In this document: positions 20,701 through 29,383 of the stretch, piece by piece
Layout of the letters: each line of letters starts with the position of its first letter
Numbering within the stretch: the stretch's first letter is position 1
Made by a program: the position numbers and the translations under genes
The notes under the pieces: generated by a model
The model's input: only the letters and a program-made list of their open reading frames with translations
What the model was told of the DNA's origin: nothing
The model's database searches: none
NCBI GenBank assembly: GCA_943788755.1
Contig: CALSRM010000003.1
Coordinates: 868,001 to 932,000, forward strand
Source of the DNA: an uncultured Flavobacteriales bacterium
GTDB taxonomy: Bacteria > Bacteroidota > Bacteroidia > Flavobacteriales_D > Parvicellaceae
Direction of reading: 5' to 3'
DNA: 64,000 nucleotides

Positions 20701-21801
20701 ATTCATCCAAGAAAAGGCGAGAAGAGGTGGTACCCGGACATACTAAATGCTTTAGGCGAAGGAGAAAGTGGAGGTGTGAGAATGTTTGATAATATTACGA
20801 TTCCACATATTTATGGTTTTGCATTTTGTCAAAATGATGTTACAAGTTTTTTGCATGTTATATCTGATGGAGAAGACGATATAGGAGGGAAGCAAGCTTA
20901 TGGATCAAGAGACAATAACGGGGTCATTGATATTCAGTTTGGACAAGATAGATCGGATAGGTGGGGAGACGGAAAATTAGCTGAACACTTTATTTATAAT
21001 GAAGCCCTTGGTACCGCACATATAAATATAATTCGAAATTATTTAGGAGCTAAATACCAAATTTACCTGGGAACCAATGATATGTATTTACATGATGATA
21101 CATATAGATTCAACCTTGGTGGAATTGGAAGAGAGAACCAATTTGACTTGCATCAAGATGCTCAAGGAACTGGAATAGTAAGAGTAAATAATCCCACTTC
21201 ATTTGACGATGGAGATTACTTTATGTGGGCAGATAACAACGAAAGCCACAGTAATTGGATACCCAATGTAGCGCCATTTGAAACAAAGATGATTAGTAGA
21301 ATATGGCAAGTGGAAGAGATTGGAACAATTGAAAGTGTGGATGTTAGGATTGCGTTAGAAACGCTACCAGAAAATGATTTGGAATATGTTCTTCTCATTT
21401 CGACGCAACCTGATTTTTCACAAAATAATGAGGCCTATAAAATGATATTGGTGGATGACACGTTGACTTCTACAATTGACTTTTCGGATGATGCATACTT
21501 TACTATTATCTCAGCTAATGACTTGCAAATACAATTAATAAATGAGGGTTACTCGCCTTTAACGCTTGCTATTTATCCTAGTTTTTCTTCTGGAGAATTC
21601 CAAGTTGTGATTAGCGATGAAAATAGTTTAGACGGGGAATTAACCATATTTAATGTAATAGGTCAATTAATGGAAAAAATGGATATTACAGGAGCAAATA
21701 CGATTTATCAATCATTTAACAACTTAGCTTCAGGAGAATATATTGTGCGTTACAAAGATGCCAGCAACACCATTATGCAACGCTTGATAATTGCAAAATA
21801 A
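17701..21801 (+). CDS. Large secreted VPS10/BNR propeller protein with Ig-like, LamG-like and T9SS type-A domains
   Basis: 1366 residues. The signal peptide is residues 1-20. Residues about 95-750 are a double-propeller region with repeated Asp boxes (SNDNGVNW, SVDGGISF, SGDAGLIW, STDGGLSF, SIDGGNSW, SDDQGITW), resembling sortilin/VPS10-like glycoside-binding propellers. An Ig-like module follows at about 765-865, then a LamG/DUF8202-like region (about 875-1160, with GDGKLAEHFIYNEAL and LGGIGRENQFDLHQDAQGTG). The C-terminus (about 1295-1366) is a type-A T9SS tail (LAIYPSFSSGEFQV). Predicted surface or secreted glycan-binding or degrading protein; substrate unknown. An acyltransferase gene follows after 9 bp. 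Confidence 0.87.
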   Translation: MKKILFLLLLVFLFSSNGSAQQNDTANYPYWIEMMQDPSANFFQTQRAFQLFWENKEITPGCGYKPFKRWEYRMSQIVDESGYKPNPSETFYTLKNYSPIKSVSGNWTPLGPNFNQTTTYGEIPGVGRLNTVAFHPTDPNTIYAGAPAGGLWISNDNGVNWNSSTDDLPTLGVSSILIDPINPNIVYIGTGDKDASDAPGLGVFKSVDGGISFNQVNTGMGDRTVNEMRMHPDSNEVLYACTSGGFFRSGDAGLIWTQTSSAPTNYTDMEIKSDDPSTIYAVRKNRLDISTDGGLSFSSTFGYPIKNRMLIEVSEDDPNRLYLLVTNLYDFDSFWRSDDSGQTFYEVANSPNIMGRTTDGSDIGVGQSWYDLALEVDPENADIVYAGGINVFKSIDGGNSWTYNSNGVHVDMHYLSFSPHTHDLYLANDGGLYRSNSANSAWEDISQNMVIGQIYKIGQSATNVNKCLTGFQDNGTSLFDGVGWGRVLGGDGMECMYDPIDENYAYASIYYALIYRSVNGSGFQKICGLNTNNVDEEGAWVTPYCIGEHNNGVMYAGLKSMWRTTRLKEADKDSVLFENISPGGIGNTSNNCDVIEHSPADSNLLYVTKGFSLYRSQNCNDPAASVTWNTFSPGVIGGNINDMETNPMDTNVIWLAKGNGVIRSDDQGITWSDISGNLPGIPVTCIVLDNMSNEGLYVGTYAGVYYKDSTMSNWVFFGTGLPVNSELSELNIYYGSGGAEKRLRASTYGRGLWESDLYDTITAYFPSLPLISFQNDNPKSEVYENFTLKINFYKNLANVPVSGFDLSDIAITNGTLNSLTGGPIDYELNITPIAPGIITIDIPADVAKDNDSIFNAMASTFLVNYSEDVPSLGYTGPGGVGGETEIAIWLSGDNEFSYQGNPITSDGAIIDKWMDRSAFNINTFQTIDSMQPILRTGINGIADLNAIEFQSDTSGFGTWIKAENVKPGKNFGVFTIATSTSELYNDHGWIASSREDNGFIIHPRKGEKRWYPDILNALGEGESGGVRMFDNITIPHIYGFAFCQNDVTSFLHVISDGEDDIGGKQAYGSRDNNGVIDIQFGQDRSDRWGDGKLAEHFIYNEALGTAHINIIRNYLGAKYQIYLGTNDMYLHDDTYRFNLGGIGRENQFDLHQDAQGTGIVRVNNPTSFDDGDYFMWADNNESHSNWIPNVAPFETKMISRIWQVEEIGTIESVDVRIALETLPENDLEYVLLISTQPDFSQNNEAYKMILVDDTLTSTIDFSDDAYFTIISANDLQIQLINEGYSPLTLAIYPSFSSGEFQVVISDENSLDGELTIFNVIGQLMEKMDITGANTIYQSFNNLASGEYIVRYKDASNTIMQRLIIAK

Positions 21802-21810
21802 GGATTCCCT

Positions 21811-22848
21811 ATGGGACAAGGTAAAAAAGAATGGATTTCCAACTTACGTGTTATTGCAACCGTATGTGTTGTCTTATTACATGTAGCCTCTTCAGTCTTA
21901 TACAAGTATAATCAAGTGCCAAACTCTCACTGGTGGATAGGTAACGTTTACGATTCATTTGCACGTTTTTCAGTTCCATTGTTTTTAATGATAACAGGAG
22001 CTTTATTATTAGGAAACCAGCATTCATACCCCATTTTTCTTAAACGAAAAGTTATAAGAATCCTTTTTCCATTTGCCTTTTGGACAGCTGTTTATATCAT
22101 TTACAATTTTATTGAACCTCCACAATTTAGTGGAAAATTAGAAACTCAAACTAATTTCGATTGGATAATTCAACAAATTAGAGATGGAAGTTCATACCAT
22201 TTATGGTATGTCTATATGTTAATAGGGTTCTACATTACCATTCCCTTATTGAATAAATTGATTATTGGAGTCAAAAAGAAATTCCTATTCTTATTCCTTA
22301 TACTCTGGGTAATTTTTATTACGTTTTCTACATCAAAAAATTCAGCCTATAATTTTGAATGGAACCTCTGGTATATACTGGGCTACTTAGGATATCTGGT
22401 TCTAGGATACTATTTATCCATTATCAACACGAAGCATAAAATTGTTACTATACTTGCTGGGTTTGTTTTTTTTATCGGAGTTTTCATTACAGCTTATGGG
22501 ACATTTTATTTTACGGAAACGGACGGATTTTTTCACAAACTATATTACTCTTATTTAACTCCGAATGTTCTACTAATGACGGCCAGTATTTTTGTCTTAA
22601 TGCAAAATCTAAATATTAACTTGTCAGGAGTATTAAAGAAAACTCGAGACCTAATTGACAAGCATAGTTACGGTATATATCTTTCTCATGTTCTAGTTTT
22701 AAACTATTTGATAATGTATGGAATTGATTGGGATTTAATTCACCCATTAATTGGAATTCCTTTAACCACGATCATCACGCTTAGTGTTTCGGTAGCGATT
22801 GTTTATTTGATTCGTAAAATTCCTTTTGGAAAGTATATTTCGGGTTGA
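21811..22848 (+). CDS. Membrane acyltransferase family 3 (surface polysaccharide O-acyltransferase-like)
   Basis: 345 residues with about ten hydrophobic segments. The start NLRVIATVCVVLLHVASS carries the conserved His of Acyl_transf_3 proteins, and FSVPLFLMITGALLLG and the basic FLKRKVIRILFPFAFW follow as expected for the family. Family members O-acetylate or succinylate sugars of exopolysaccharide, LPS or peptidoglycan in the inner membrane; the acceptor cannot be told here. It is 9 bp downstream of the large propeller gene and probably co-transcribed. Its stop codon abuts the stop of ald on the other strand with no intervening base. Confidence 0.9.
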   Translation: MGQGKKEWISNLRVIATVCVVLLHVASSVLYKYNQVPNSHWWIGNVYDSFARFSVPLFLMITGALLLGNQHSYPIFLKRKVIRILFPFAFWTAVYIIYNFIEPPQFSGKLETQTNFDWIIQQIRDGSSYHLWYVYMLIGFYITIPLLNKLIIGVKKKFLFLFLILWVIFITFSTSKNSAYNFEWNLWYILGYLGYLVLGYYLSIINTKHKIVTILAGFVFFIGVFITAYGTFYFTETDGFFHKLYYSYLTPNVLLMTASIFVLMQNLNINLSGVLKKTRDLIDKHSYGIYLSHVLVLNYLIMYGIDWDLIHPLIGIPLTTIITLSVSVAIVYLIRKIPFGKYISG

Positions 22849-24069
22849 TTAAAAAGCGGTAATTAATAGATCTAAATCTTTGTAGGGTAGACTATAGGTT
22901 TCTCCTAAGTAAGAAGAAGTTAATGTTCCATTATAGATATATACACCATGCCTGAATCCTTTATCGGTTCTAATTAATTTTTCGCATCCACCACCATCTG
23001 CTATTTCTAGAACTAGAGGAGAAAAAATATTACTCAAAGCATACGATGCAGTACGAGAGACTCTTGATGCAATATTGGGAACACAATAGTGCGTAACACC
23101 ATGTTTTTCATAGGTAGGTCGCTCGTGAGTTGTAACTTTAGACGTGGCAAAACATCCGCCTTGATCAATAGCCACATCCACAATAACAGCTCCATCTTTC
23201 ATTCCTTCAATCATTGGCTCTGAAACCACACAAGGAGTTCTGCCATGTGGAGCTCTTAAAGCTCCAATCGCAACATCCGCTCTTTTTAAGGCTTTCTCTA
23301 ATACTTTTGGTTGAATCACTGAAGTAAAAACTTTCTGCCCTAAATCCTGTTGAAGCCTTCTTAGTTTATATACCGAATTGTCAAATATTTTTACCGAAGC
23401 ACCCATTGCCAATGCCGTTTTTGCAGCAAATTGACCAACAGTGCCAGCACCAATAATAACAACCTCTGTTGGAGTAATGCCTGCAACTCCACCAAACATT
23501 AATCCCTTACCTCCATTTACATTACACATTAATTCTCCGGCAATTAAAATAGCTGTTGTACCTGCAATCTCTCCCATTGACCTTACTATAGGAAATATTT
23601 GGTCTTCATCTTTTATGTAATCCCAAGCAATTGCTGTAATTTTCTTTTTCATCAATCCGCGCAAAGTGTTTTCTGGCTGAACTGAAAGTTGTAGTGCAGA
23701 AAACAAGGTTTGCTTGTGCTTCATCATTTCAATTTCTTTCGGAGATGGAGGGGTTACTTTTAATATAATATCTGCTTGATATACTGCCTCAGGTGATGGA
23801 ACAATTTCTGCACCTGCCTCGCTATAATCTTGATCTGAAAAATTTGCATGTTCTCCTGCATTTGTCTCGACTACAACACGATGTCCATTAGCCACAATTT
23901 GTCCTGCAGCTTCTGGTGCCAAGGCAACTCTGTGTTCTTGAAACTCTGTTTCTCTTGGAATACCAATGTATAAACTTGATTTTTTACGACCTACCTCCAA
24001 CATTTCCTCTTGAGGCATTAATGAAGCTTCGTAGGCCAATGATTTAAGAGCATCTCCAGATGAAATCAT
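22849..24069 (-). CDS. ald: Alanine dehydrogenase
   Basis: NAD-dependent oxidative deamination of L-alanine to pyruvate and ammonium. The protein shows the N-terminal AlaDh/PNT domain (IGIPRETEFQEHRVALAPEA, substrate Arg/Lys region, GEHANFSDQDYSEAGA) and the NAD-binding Rossmann motif VVIIGAGTVGQFAAKTALAMG, then VDVAIDQGGCFATS, which is diagnostic of alanine dehydrogenase rather than transhydrogenase. At 406 aa it has about 30 extra residues at the N-terminus compared with the enterobacterial/Bacillus type, a form I associate with Bacteroidota. It overlaps the end of tsaE by 4 bp, so translation is likely coupled. Confidence 0.94.
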   Translation of the reverse strand: MISSGDALKSLAYEASLMPQEEMLEVGRKKSSLYIGIPRETEFQEHRVALAPEAAGQIVANGHRVVVETNAGEHANFSDQDYSEAGAEIVPSPEAVYQADIILKVTPPSPKEIEMMKHKQTLFSALQLSVQPENTLRGLMKKKITAIAWDYIKDEDQIFPIVRSMGEIAGTTAILIAGELMCNVNGGKGLMFGGVAGITPTEVVIIGAGTVGQFAAKTALAMGASVKIFDNSVYKLRRLQQDLGQKVFTSVIQPKVLEKALKRADVAIGALRAPHGRTPCVVSEPMIEGMKDGAVIVDVAIDQGGCFATSKVTTHERPTYEKHGVTHYCVPNIASRVSRTASYALSNIFSPLVLEIADGGGCEKLIRTDKGFRHGVYIYNGTLTSSYLGETYSLPYKDLDLLITAF

Positions 24070-24485
24070 ATGGTTATAGTGATTTTACGGCGGTTAGTTT
24101 CAATTATTTCGATTGCCACGTTTACGCAGTAATCAGGTAAAAGTTTCGGGATTTTACTTGCCCATTCCACGAAGCAAATATTACCACTGTAAAGCTGTTC
24201 GTCTAATCCGCTGTCCATGGCTTCTTCTTCATTTTCAATCCGGTAAAAATCAAAGTGATTTATTTCTCCATATTGTTCAGAAAAGTATGTGTTTACAATC
24301 CCATAAGTAGGGCTAGAAACTACATCTTCAACATTTAGCACCTTACAAATCTCACCAACTAGGGTAGTTTTACCTACACCCATTTCTCCTTCAATAATAA
24401 AGATTTGATTAGTGGCACATAATTTTGATATAGCTTTTGCTACTGTGTAGAGTTCTGATTGATTTTCGATTGAAAAAGTTTCCAA
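24066..24485 (-). CDS. tsaE: tRNA threonylcarbamoyladenosine biosynthesis ATPase TsaE
   Basis: P-loop ATPase partner of TsaB and TsaD in forming t6A37 on ANN-decoding tRNAs. 139 aa, with Walker A GEMGVGKTTL at about residues 33-42, the SSPTYGIVNTY segment, HFDFYRIENEEEAMDSGLDE and CFVEWASKIPKLLP, all characteristic. The start is a TTG 6 bases past the stop of the upstream methyltransferase gene. A stop lies just upstream in frame, so no earlier start exists. It overlaps ald by 4 bp. Confidence 0.95.
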   Translation of the reverse strand: METFSIENQSELYTVAKAISKLCATNQIFIIEGEMGVGKTTLVGEICKVLNVEDVVSSPTYGIVNTYFSEQYGEINHFDFYRIENEEEAMDSGLDEQLYSGNICFVEWASKIPKLLPDYCVNVAIEIIETNRRKITITI

Positions 24486-24491
24486 TTTGGA

Positions 24492-25265
24492 CTATTTCTT
24501 TTTTACAATATACAGCATTTCATCAGCATGAAAACGATACTTTTCATATTGCTCTTTTGGCAGGTCTTTATGGTAATCGTACACTTCGACTTCAAATCCT
24601 GCAGCTTCTAATTTTCTGGGATAATCCAATCCATATAACCTAATATGATCAAATCTCCAGTAATGCTTTTCACGTTCTTCGGGTGAGATAATAGACGCAT
24701 CTTCATATGTCTCCACCCTTGTTGTGTCAATTGGAACCTGGAAAATTCCCCAACCCCCGGGCTTTAGAATTCGATATAACTCCTGCATACATTGCTTATC
24801 ATCTTCAACATGTTCTAAAACATGATTGCAAAAAATGACATCGTATGTATTATCCTTAAGAGGAATACTATGCAAATCAAAATGTAAATCTGCAATTGGA
24901 GACTCTAGATCACCAGTAGTGTAATTCAGGTTCGCTTGCTTTTTAAAGATGCCATGAAAACATTGCTCCGGTGCAATATGCATCACATCTAGTTTTTCGG
25001 CAGTGAAAAAATTCGATCTATCCTTTAAGAAGATCCACATTAATCTATGACGCTCTAATGTTAAGTCGTATGGACAAAGAACATTCTCACGATGAGTTAT
25101 TTCAGACCCATAAGATAAAAACTTCTTAAACGATTTTTCACAAACAGGACAATCTACTTTATTTCCTTTGTAAACCAAAGGTGCAAATACTCTAAAAACA
25201 TAGCTCAACCGGATCAACAATGGCCTTGGTAAAGTATTTAGTAAGTATTTATATAACTTTTTCAT
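24492..25265 (-). CDS. SAM-dependent methyltransferase (class I), substrate unknown
   Basis: 257 aa. A cysteine pair CPVC at about residue 39 and a further CPYD near residue 63 suggest a small metal-binding knuckle before the catalytic domain. The Methyltransf_11/Ubie-type fold is shown by GDLESPIADLHFDLHSIPLK, YDVIFCNHVLEHVEDDKQCM and LKPGGWGIFQVP. No target can be assigned. It sits between rbfA and tsaE in a minus-strand run of translation-related genes, 6 bp from tsaE and 17 bp from rbfA, which suggests co-transcription but does not define the substrate. Confidence 0.85.
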   Translation of the reverse strand: MKKLYKYLLNTLPRPLLIRLSYVFRVFAPLVYKGNKVDCPVCEKSFKKFLSYGSEITHRENVLCPYDLTLERHRLMWIFLKDRSNFFTAEKLDVMHIAPEQCFHGIFKKQANLNYTTGDLESPIADLHFDLHSIPLKDNTYDVIFCNHVLEHVEDDKQCMQELYRILKPGGWGIFQVPIDTTRVETYEDASIISPEEREKHYWRFDHIRLYGLDYPRKLEAAGFEVEVYDYHKDLPKEQYEKYRFHADEMLYIVKKK

Positions 25266-25282
25266 AGTTTCTTGTAACCAAC

Positions 25283-25618
25283 TTATTTAAGTAACTCGTC
25301 TATGTTGCGCGCATAATCGTAAGAATCATCCAGGAAAAATGTTAACTCAGGAGTTTTCCTAAGTTGATTTTTCACAACTTGGGCAAGTATATGCCTCACT
25401 TGACGGCCATTGTCTTGAACATTTTTAAGAACTTCCTCATTCTCTTTTGCTCCGAACACACTTAGGTAAATTTTGGCAGTTCCCATATCCGGAGAAACCC
25501 GAACTATGGTAACGCTTACCATTGCTCCCATACAAATTTTTCTCGCTTCTTTTTGAAAAATTAAGCTAAGTTCCTTTTGTATAACACCTGCAATTTTTTC
25601 TTGTCTAATGCTCGCCAT
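25283..25618 (-). CDS. rbfA: Ribosome-binding factor A
   Basis: Single KH-type domain protein that assists late maturation of the 30S subunit and the 16S 5' end. 111 aa; characteristic segments are RQEKIAGVIQKELSLIFQKE, VSVTIVRVSPDMGTAKIYLSVFG and VKNQLRKTPELTFFLDDS. It lies downstream of tig and upstream of the methyltransferase and tsaE genes on the same strand. Confidence 0.95.
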   Translation of the reverse strand: MASIRQEKIAGVIQKELSLIFQKEARKICMGAMVSVTIVRVSPDMGTAKIYLSVFGAKENEEVLKNVQDNGRQVRHILAQVVKNQLRKTPELTFFLDDSYDYARNIDELLK

Positions 25619-25668
25619 AACAAATACAAATGTAAATTAATCTGAGGATTATCAGAATTGAAAATAAA

Positions 25669-27024
25669 TCAAGCTTTTGAAGCTATCTTAACAAAATCAT
25701 CGTAGCTCACTTCTTTCTCAGCAATTTTAACATTGTCCTTCAAGAAGCTCAATACTTTCTGATCGTATAGCGAATCGTATATTTTACGCGCTTCTTCCTG
25801 ATTGGAAAGAACATTTTGTGAATATTTATTCATTTCTTCATCATCAGGAACCATCATGCCATATTGAGCATATTGACCAGACAGTAATTCCTTTGTATAT
25901 GCAACAACTTCTTCGTTGTCAACTTTGATATCGTTGTCTTTGATTATTTTATTTTCAACCAATTGCCATTTAAGGTTTTGCGCATATTGCTCATATTCTG
26001 TTTCAACTTGCTCAGCAGTGATTTCTTCCTTACTCGAAGAAAGTATCCATTTCTTTAAAAACTCATTCGGTAGCGTCAATTTTAACTTTTTAACAATGCT
26101 TTCTGTTAAATCCCTTTTAAAAACTTTATCACTGTCTTTAACAAACATTCCAGAAAGCTCACTTTCAATTCTCAGTCTAAAATCTTCAGCAGTTGTAACA
26201 GCTCCTTCACCATAAATTTTATCAAACAACTCTTGATTAACCTCTGCGGGGGCTAAACTTTTGACATCCGTAACTTTTAACTCTACATTTCTAGTATAAG
26301 CAGCAGCTCTTTCAGCAGAGATATTCAGCATTGCTGCTAAATCTGATTCACTTCTAGAAATGGTTCTTGGATCTATGATTAAGGTATCACCTGCTTTTAA
26401 TCCAATTAATTTTTTCTTTGCTTTTTTATCTTCTGTAAATTCAACTGATACTGTGGAAGAATGAGAAAAACCACCATCAACGGGTTTGTCATTTTCATCC
26501 AGCTCTGTAAAATGAGACATAATCATATCTTTTTCGTTACTTACATCCGTTGAAGATAGCTTACCGTATCTTTTTGCAAAGTCATCCAATTGCTTATCGA
26601 CTAATGTTTTGTCAACTTTTACTTTGTAATATGTGTGCTTATCTTTTGCAGTCAATTTAACCTCAAATTCTGGAGCTAACCCAATTTCATAAGAAAATTC
26701 AAAATCACCAGGATTTTTCCAATCAATATCGATCTCCTCATCTACAACAGGCATTGGATTACCTAAAACGTTTAAATTGTTTTCTGTAATGTGTTTATGA
26801 AGTGTATCGTTCAACAATTTATCAATTTCCTCAGCCAAAATTGAAGGACCATACTTTTTCTTAATTACAGTCGTAGGAACTTGACCAGATCTAAATCCAG
26901 GCATTTGTACTTGCTTCTTATAAGACTTTAAGGATTTTTCATATTGATCGCTGTAGTCCGAGTTTGCAATTTTTATTGTTAAAATTGCATTTAGTTTGTC
27001 TGTATTATTTTGTTGAATATCCAT
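25669..27024 (-). CDS. tig: Trigger factor (ribosome-associated chaperone/PPIase)
   Basis: Binds near the ribosomal exit tunnel and shields nascent chains. The ribosome-docking signature appears as GFRSGQVPTTVIKKKYG near residue 45. A divergent PPIase-like middle domain and a long helical C-terminal chaperone domain follow. I place the start at the ATG ending at 27024 (MDIQQNNTDKLN), giving 451 aa; an upstream in-frame extension to 27069 would run into the tRNA terminator region and lacks homology. Weak overall similarity is usual for Bacteroidota trigger factors. It is not next to clpP or clpX here. Confidence 0.9.
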   Translation of the reverse strand: MDIQQNNTDKLNAILTIKIANSDYSDQYEKSLKSYKKQVQMPGFRSGQVPTTVIKKKYGPSILAEEIDKLLNDTLHKHITENNLNVLGNPMPVVDEEIDIDWKNPGDFEFSYEIGLAPEFEVKLTAKDKHTYYKVKVDKTLVDKQLDDFAKRYGKLSSTDVSNEKDMIMSHFTELDENDKPVDGGFSHSSTVSVEFTEDKKAKKKLIGLKAGDTLIIDPRTISRSESDLAAMLNISAERAAAYTRNVELKVTDVKSLAPAEVNQELFDKIYGEGAVTTAEDFRLRIESELSGMFVKDSDKVFKRDLTESIVKKLKLTLPNEFLKKWILSSSKEEITAEQVETEYEQYAQNLKWQLVENKIIKDNDIKVDNEEVVAYTKELLSGQYAQYGMMVPDDEEMNKYSQNVLSNQEEARKIYDSLYDQKVLSFLKDNVKIAEKEVSYDDFVKIASKA

Positions 27025-27060
27025 ATTTATGGTTTTTCTCTTATTTATTTCTTTAAATAC

Positions 27061-27092
27061 AAAAGGCATCGTGCGCTGGCACGATGCCTTTT
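27061..27092 (-). terminator. Terminator after tRNA-Leu
   Basis: A perfect 14-bp inverted repeat (AAAAGGCATCGTGC and its complement) with a 4-base loop ends in T4. It lies 8 bp past the tRNA 3' end and upstream of tig. It could act in either direction. Confidence 0.85.
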
Positions 27093-27099
27093 AATGTAG

Positions 27100-27181
27100 T
27101 ACGGATGGAGAGACTCGAACTCTCACACCTTGCGGCACTAGATCCTAAATCTAGCGTGTCTACCAATTCCACCACATCCGC
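27100..27181 (-). tRNA. tRNA-Leu (anticodon UAG)
   Basis: On the minus strand the acceptor arm GCGGATG pairs with CATCCGT (one G-U). The D-arm GTGGAATTGGTAGACAC and the anticodon loop TTTAGGA closed by CTAGA/TCTAG give anticodon TAG. A class-II variable arm (GTGCCGCAAGGTGT) and the T-loop GTTCGAGTC follow. The discriminator is A and CCA is not encoded. Total 82 nt. Confidence 0.96.
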
Positions 27182-27320
27182 ATTATCCAAATTTAATTGG
27201 CTCTTTTGCCAAAATTGGAGTGCAAATGTACGACAAAGAATGTGAACTCAAAACATAGTAACAAACTATTTTATTCTTTGGTTCCCGAATAGTTATAAAT
27301 ATATAATTTGTAGAAGTAAA

Positions 27321-27351
27321 AAACGGGCAACCTCAATGAGATTGCCCGTTT
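27321..27351 (-). terminator. Terminator of the 617-aa T9SS protein gene
   Basis: AAACGGGCAA and its complement form a 13-pair stem with one mismatch and a 3-base loop, followed on the minus strand by a T run. It lies 28 bp past the stop codon. Confidence 0.85.
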
Positions 27352-27379
27352 GTAAAACATTACTGATAGCTGGTAGTGA

Positions 27380-29233
27380 TTATTTCTGTACAATCATTTT
27401 ACTAGTGATTTTACTTCCTTCAGAAACTAAAGAATAGTAATATATACCTGAAGCAAATTCTGTAGCATCAACCTGAATACTGTGAGATCCATTCGTTAAT
27501 GTACCTAAATCCATTGTTTTAACAATTTTACCTGTCATATCAACGAACTCAAACTGAACATCAGATGTGTTCGTTAATTCGAAGTTAATAGTAGAATTAT
27601 TGTCAAATGGGTTTGGCATGTTTTGTCCCAAAACAGCTCCTGTTTGAGAAACTTCTGCAATTGCAACAGAACCGTCGAAGTTCATTCTAACCATTGGAGT
27701 GTTATTTGTGTAGTACTGACTTCCACTTCCACCAAATCCGCCGTACATGATGAAACTTGTTTGATCTGGAGAGAATCCACTAGTACCATAATAAAACTCA
27801 GAATAACATCCAACTACAGCTAAATAGGTAGAACCTTCAGTTAAAGTTGGGGAAGTAAACAAAGACAATGTCTTCTCACTTCCAATATCACCCGTTACAG
27901 TAGTGTATTCAGCGGTTTCATCAACATAAACAAAATCTTCTACACTAGCATCATATACATATAATTTACCATAGATAACTGTTCCCGCTTCCGTATTAGC
28001 ACCAATAGTTACGTTAATTGCGTAAACCTGCTCTGACGCAAAAGCATCAAAGTAATTTCCTGCTTCAAAAGCAACAGAAGCAGAATCAGCATTATCTGCT
28101 CCACCACTCGCACCAGGAGTTCCGTCAGTATCTCTAGCGTAGATGTATTGTGTTACATCAAAGCTTTCCCCCTCTAAAACATTATTTGTTGGTACATCAT
28201 CTACCTGATCAGAACCAACGCTCCAAGTAAAGTTGTAAGTTCCTTGAGCAGAAGGAGTAAATTGAGTTGATAAAGCCAGACTATCAGTTGATCCAGCGCC
28301 AACGCTAATACCCAATGCACTTGTTCCATTAAATGTGCCAGCGCCATTTACCTCAGCAGTAAGCTGAACATTTGTTTGCGTATCGACACCATCATTAACC
28401 ACATTTGCAGAAAAATCAATTGGCGCAACTTGTGTCTGTGGTATTTGGTAGTAGTGTAATCCTAAGCTTCCCCATTCAGAACCGGTAGCGCTCAAATCAT
28501 TATCTGGTAGAGTAACAATATTCACATCATCAATAAACCATCCGAAAGTTGTCCATGCGGCTAGGTTAGAAGAAGTTGGATATGCTGAAGTCCAGGAAAA
28601 CCGAATCCATACAGATCCTGCATTTCCTGAGATATAAGGGTTTATGTTGATTGTACGTGTCATTGGATTTCCGTAAATAGCACTAGCATTGTTTCCTACA
28701 TAAGTTTCTTGATCAGCGTTGCTGCCAACAGTTGTCCAGTTAGTGCCATCTAAACTAATTTGAAATTCTTGTAAATCGTTAAAATTAGCACCATATTGTT
28801 CGAAGCTAAGAGATACTAGATCTGTTCCCGTTAATGTTTGAATGTCAATAGGGTTTGCTGTTGTCAGCGTGTATGTAACACCTGTTGCTTGGTCGTTATT
28901 ATTGTAATTTCCATTATAAACTTCTGCATAGTTCCCGCCCGAGGTAGAAGAAATCCCTCCTGCAAATGCAGTCCACCATGTATTTGAAGTAGAGCCTATG
29001 TTCCAACCAAAAGGTGAAGTCTGCCCATCATTAGCAGCAACCCAGTCACCTGGTGTTGAGAAATCGGAGATTAAATATGCAATACCTAGAGCTTTTTCAA
29101 CCGGCCCATCAGGAGCAACTCCATGCGATGGTGCTTTAGAAACATCTAAAATATTTTTTTTTTGCGCAAATTGCCCAAATGCTAAATTTGCACCCATCGC
29201 AAAAATTGCAATACTTAAGTAAATTTTTTTCAT
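27380..29233 (-). CDS. Secreted protein with type-A T9SS sorting domain, MAM-like and CARDB-like modules
   Basis: 617 aa. The signal peptide is MKKIYLSIAIFAMGANLAFGQ. Residues about 50-240 resemble the jelly-roll/MAM-type module common in T9SS cargo (FSTPGDWVAAN, WTTFGWFIDDVNI). Residues about 245-360 look like a CARDB-like beta domain (SANVVNDGVDTQTNVQLTAEV). The C-terminal about 70 residues, from LGQNMPNPFDNNSTINFEL to SKMIVQK, are the type-A sorting tail. No catalytic motif is visible and the function is unknown. It is a single-gene unit with its own clear promoter and terminator. Confidence 0.88.
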   Translation of the reverse strand: MKKIYLSIAIFAMGANLAFGQFAQKKNILDVSKAPSHGVAPDGPVEKALGIAYLISDFSTPGDWVAANDGQTSPFGWNIGSTSNTWWTAFAGGISSTSGGNYAEVYNGNYNNNDQATGVTYTLTTANPIDIQTLTGTDLVSLSFEQYGANFNDLQEFQISLDGTNWTTVGSNADQETYVGNNASAIYGNPMTRTININPYISGNAGSVWIRFSWTSAYPTSSNLAAWTTFGWFIDDVNIVTLPDNDLSATGSEWGSLGLHYYQIPQTQVAPIDFSANVVNDGVDTQTNVQLTAEVNGAGTFNGTSALGISVGAGSTDSLALSTQFTPSAQGTYNFTWSVGSDQVDDVPTNNVLEGESFDVTQYIYARDTDGTPGASGGADNADSASVAFEAGNYFDAFASEQVYAINVTIGANTEAGTVIYGKLYVYDASVEDFVYVDETAEYTTVTGDIGSEKTLSLFTSPTLTEGSTYLAVVGCYSEFYYGTSGFSPDQTSFIMYGGFGGSGSQYYTNNTPMVRMNFDGSVAIAEVSQTGAVLGQNMPNPFDNNSTINFELTNTSDVQFEFVDMTGKIVKTMDLGTLTNGSHSIQVDATEFASGIYYYSLVSEGSKITSKMIVQK

Positions 29234-29276
29234 AATTGTTTTTTATTTTCTATTAGTGTATCTTTTTTTAAGAACA

Positions 29277-29306
29277 CAAATATAATCAGACAGTTGCCTT
29301 TTCAAA
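29277..29306 (-). promoter_or_regulatory. Bacteroidota-type promoter of the 617-aa secreted protein
   Basis: On the minus strand TTTG (29303-29306) and TATATTTG (29277-29284) are 18 bases apart and match the -33/-7 consensus. They lie 44 bp before the ATG. Confidence 0.7.
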
Positions 29307-29383
29307 GAGTTAAGGCACTATTTATTAAGCAACGGTAAAAAATTTAACGCAAACGGTAAAAAATGTAAAAAGGTAGAGTTATT

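Noticed and set aside
25669-27069. Upstream start of tig at 27069
   Set aside because: It would extend the protein into the terminator region of tRNA-Leu; the ATG at 27024 matches the family start.
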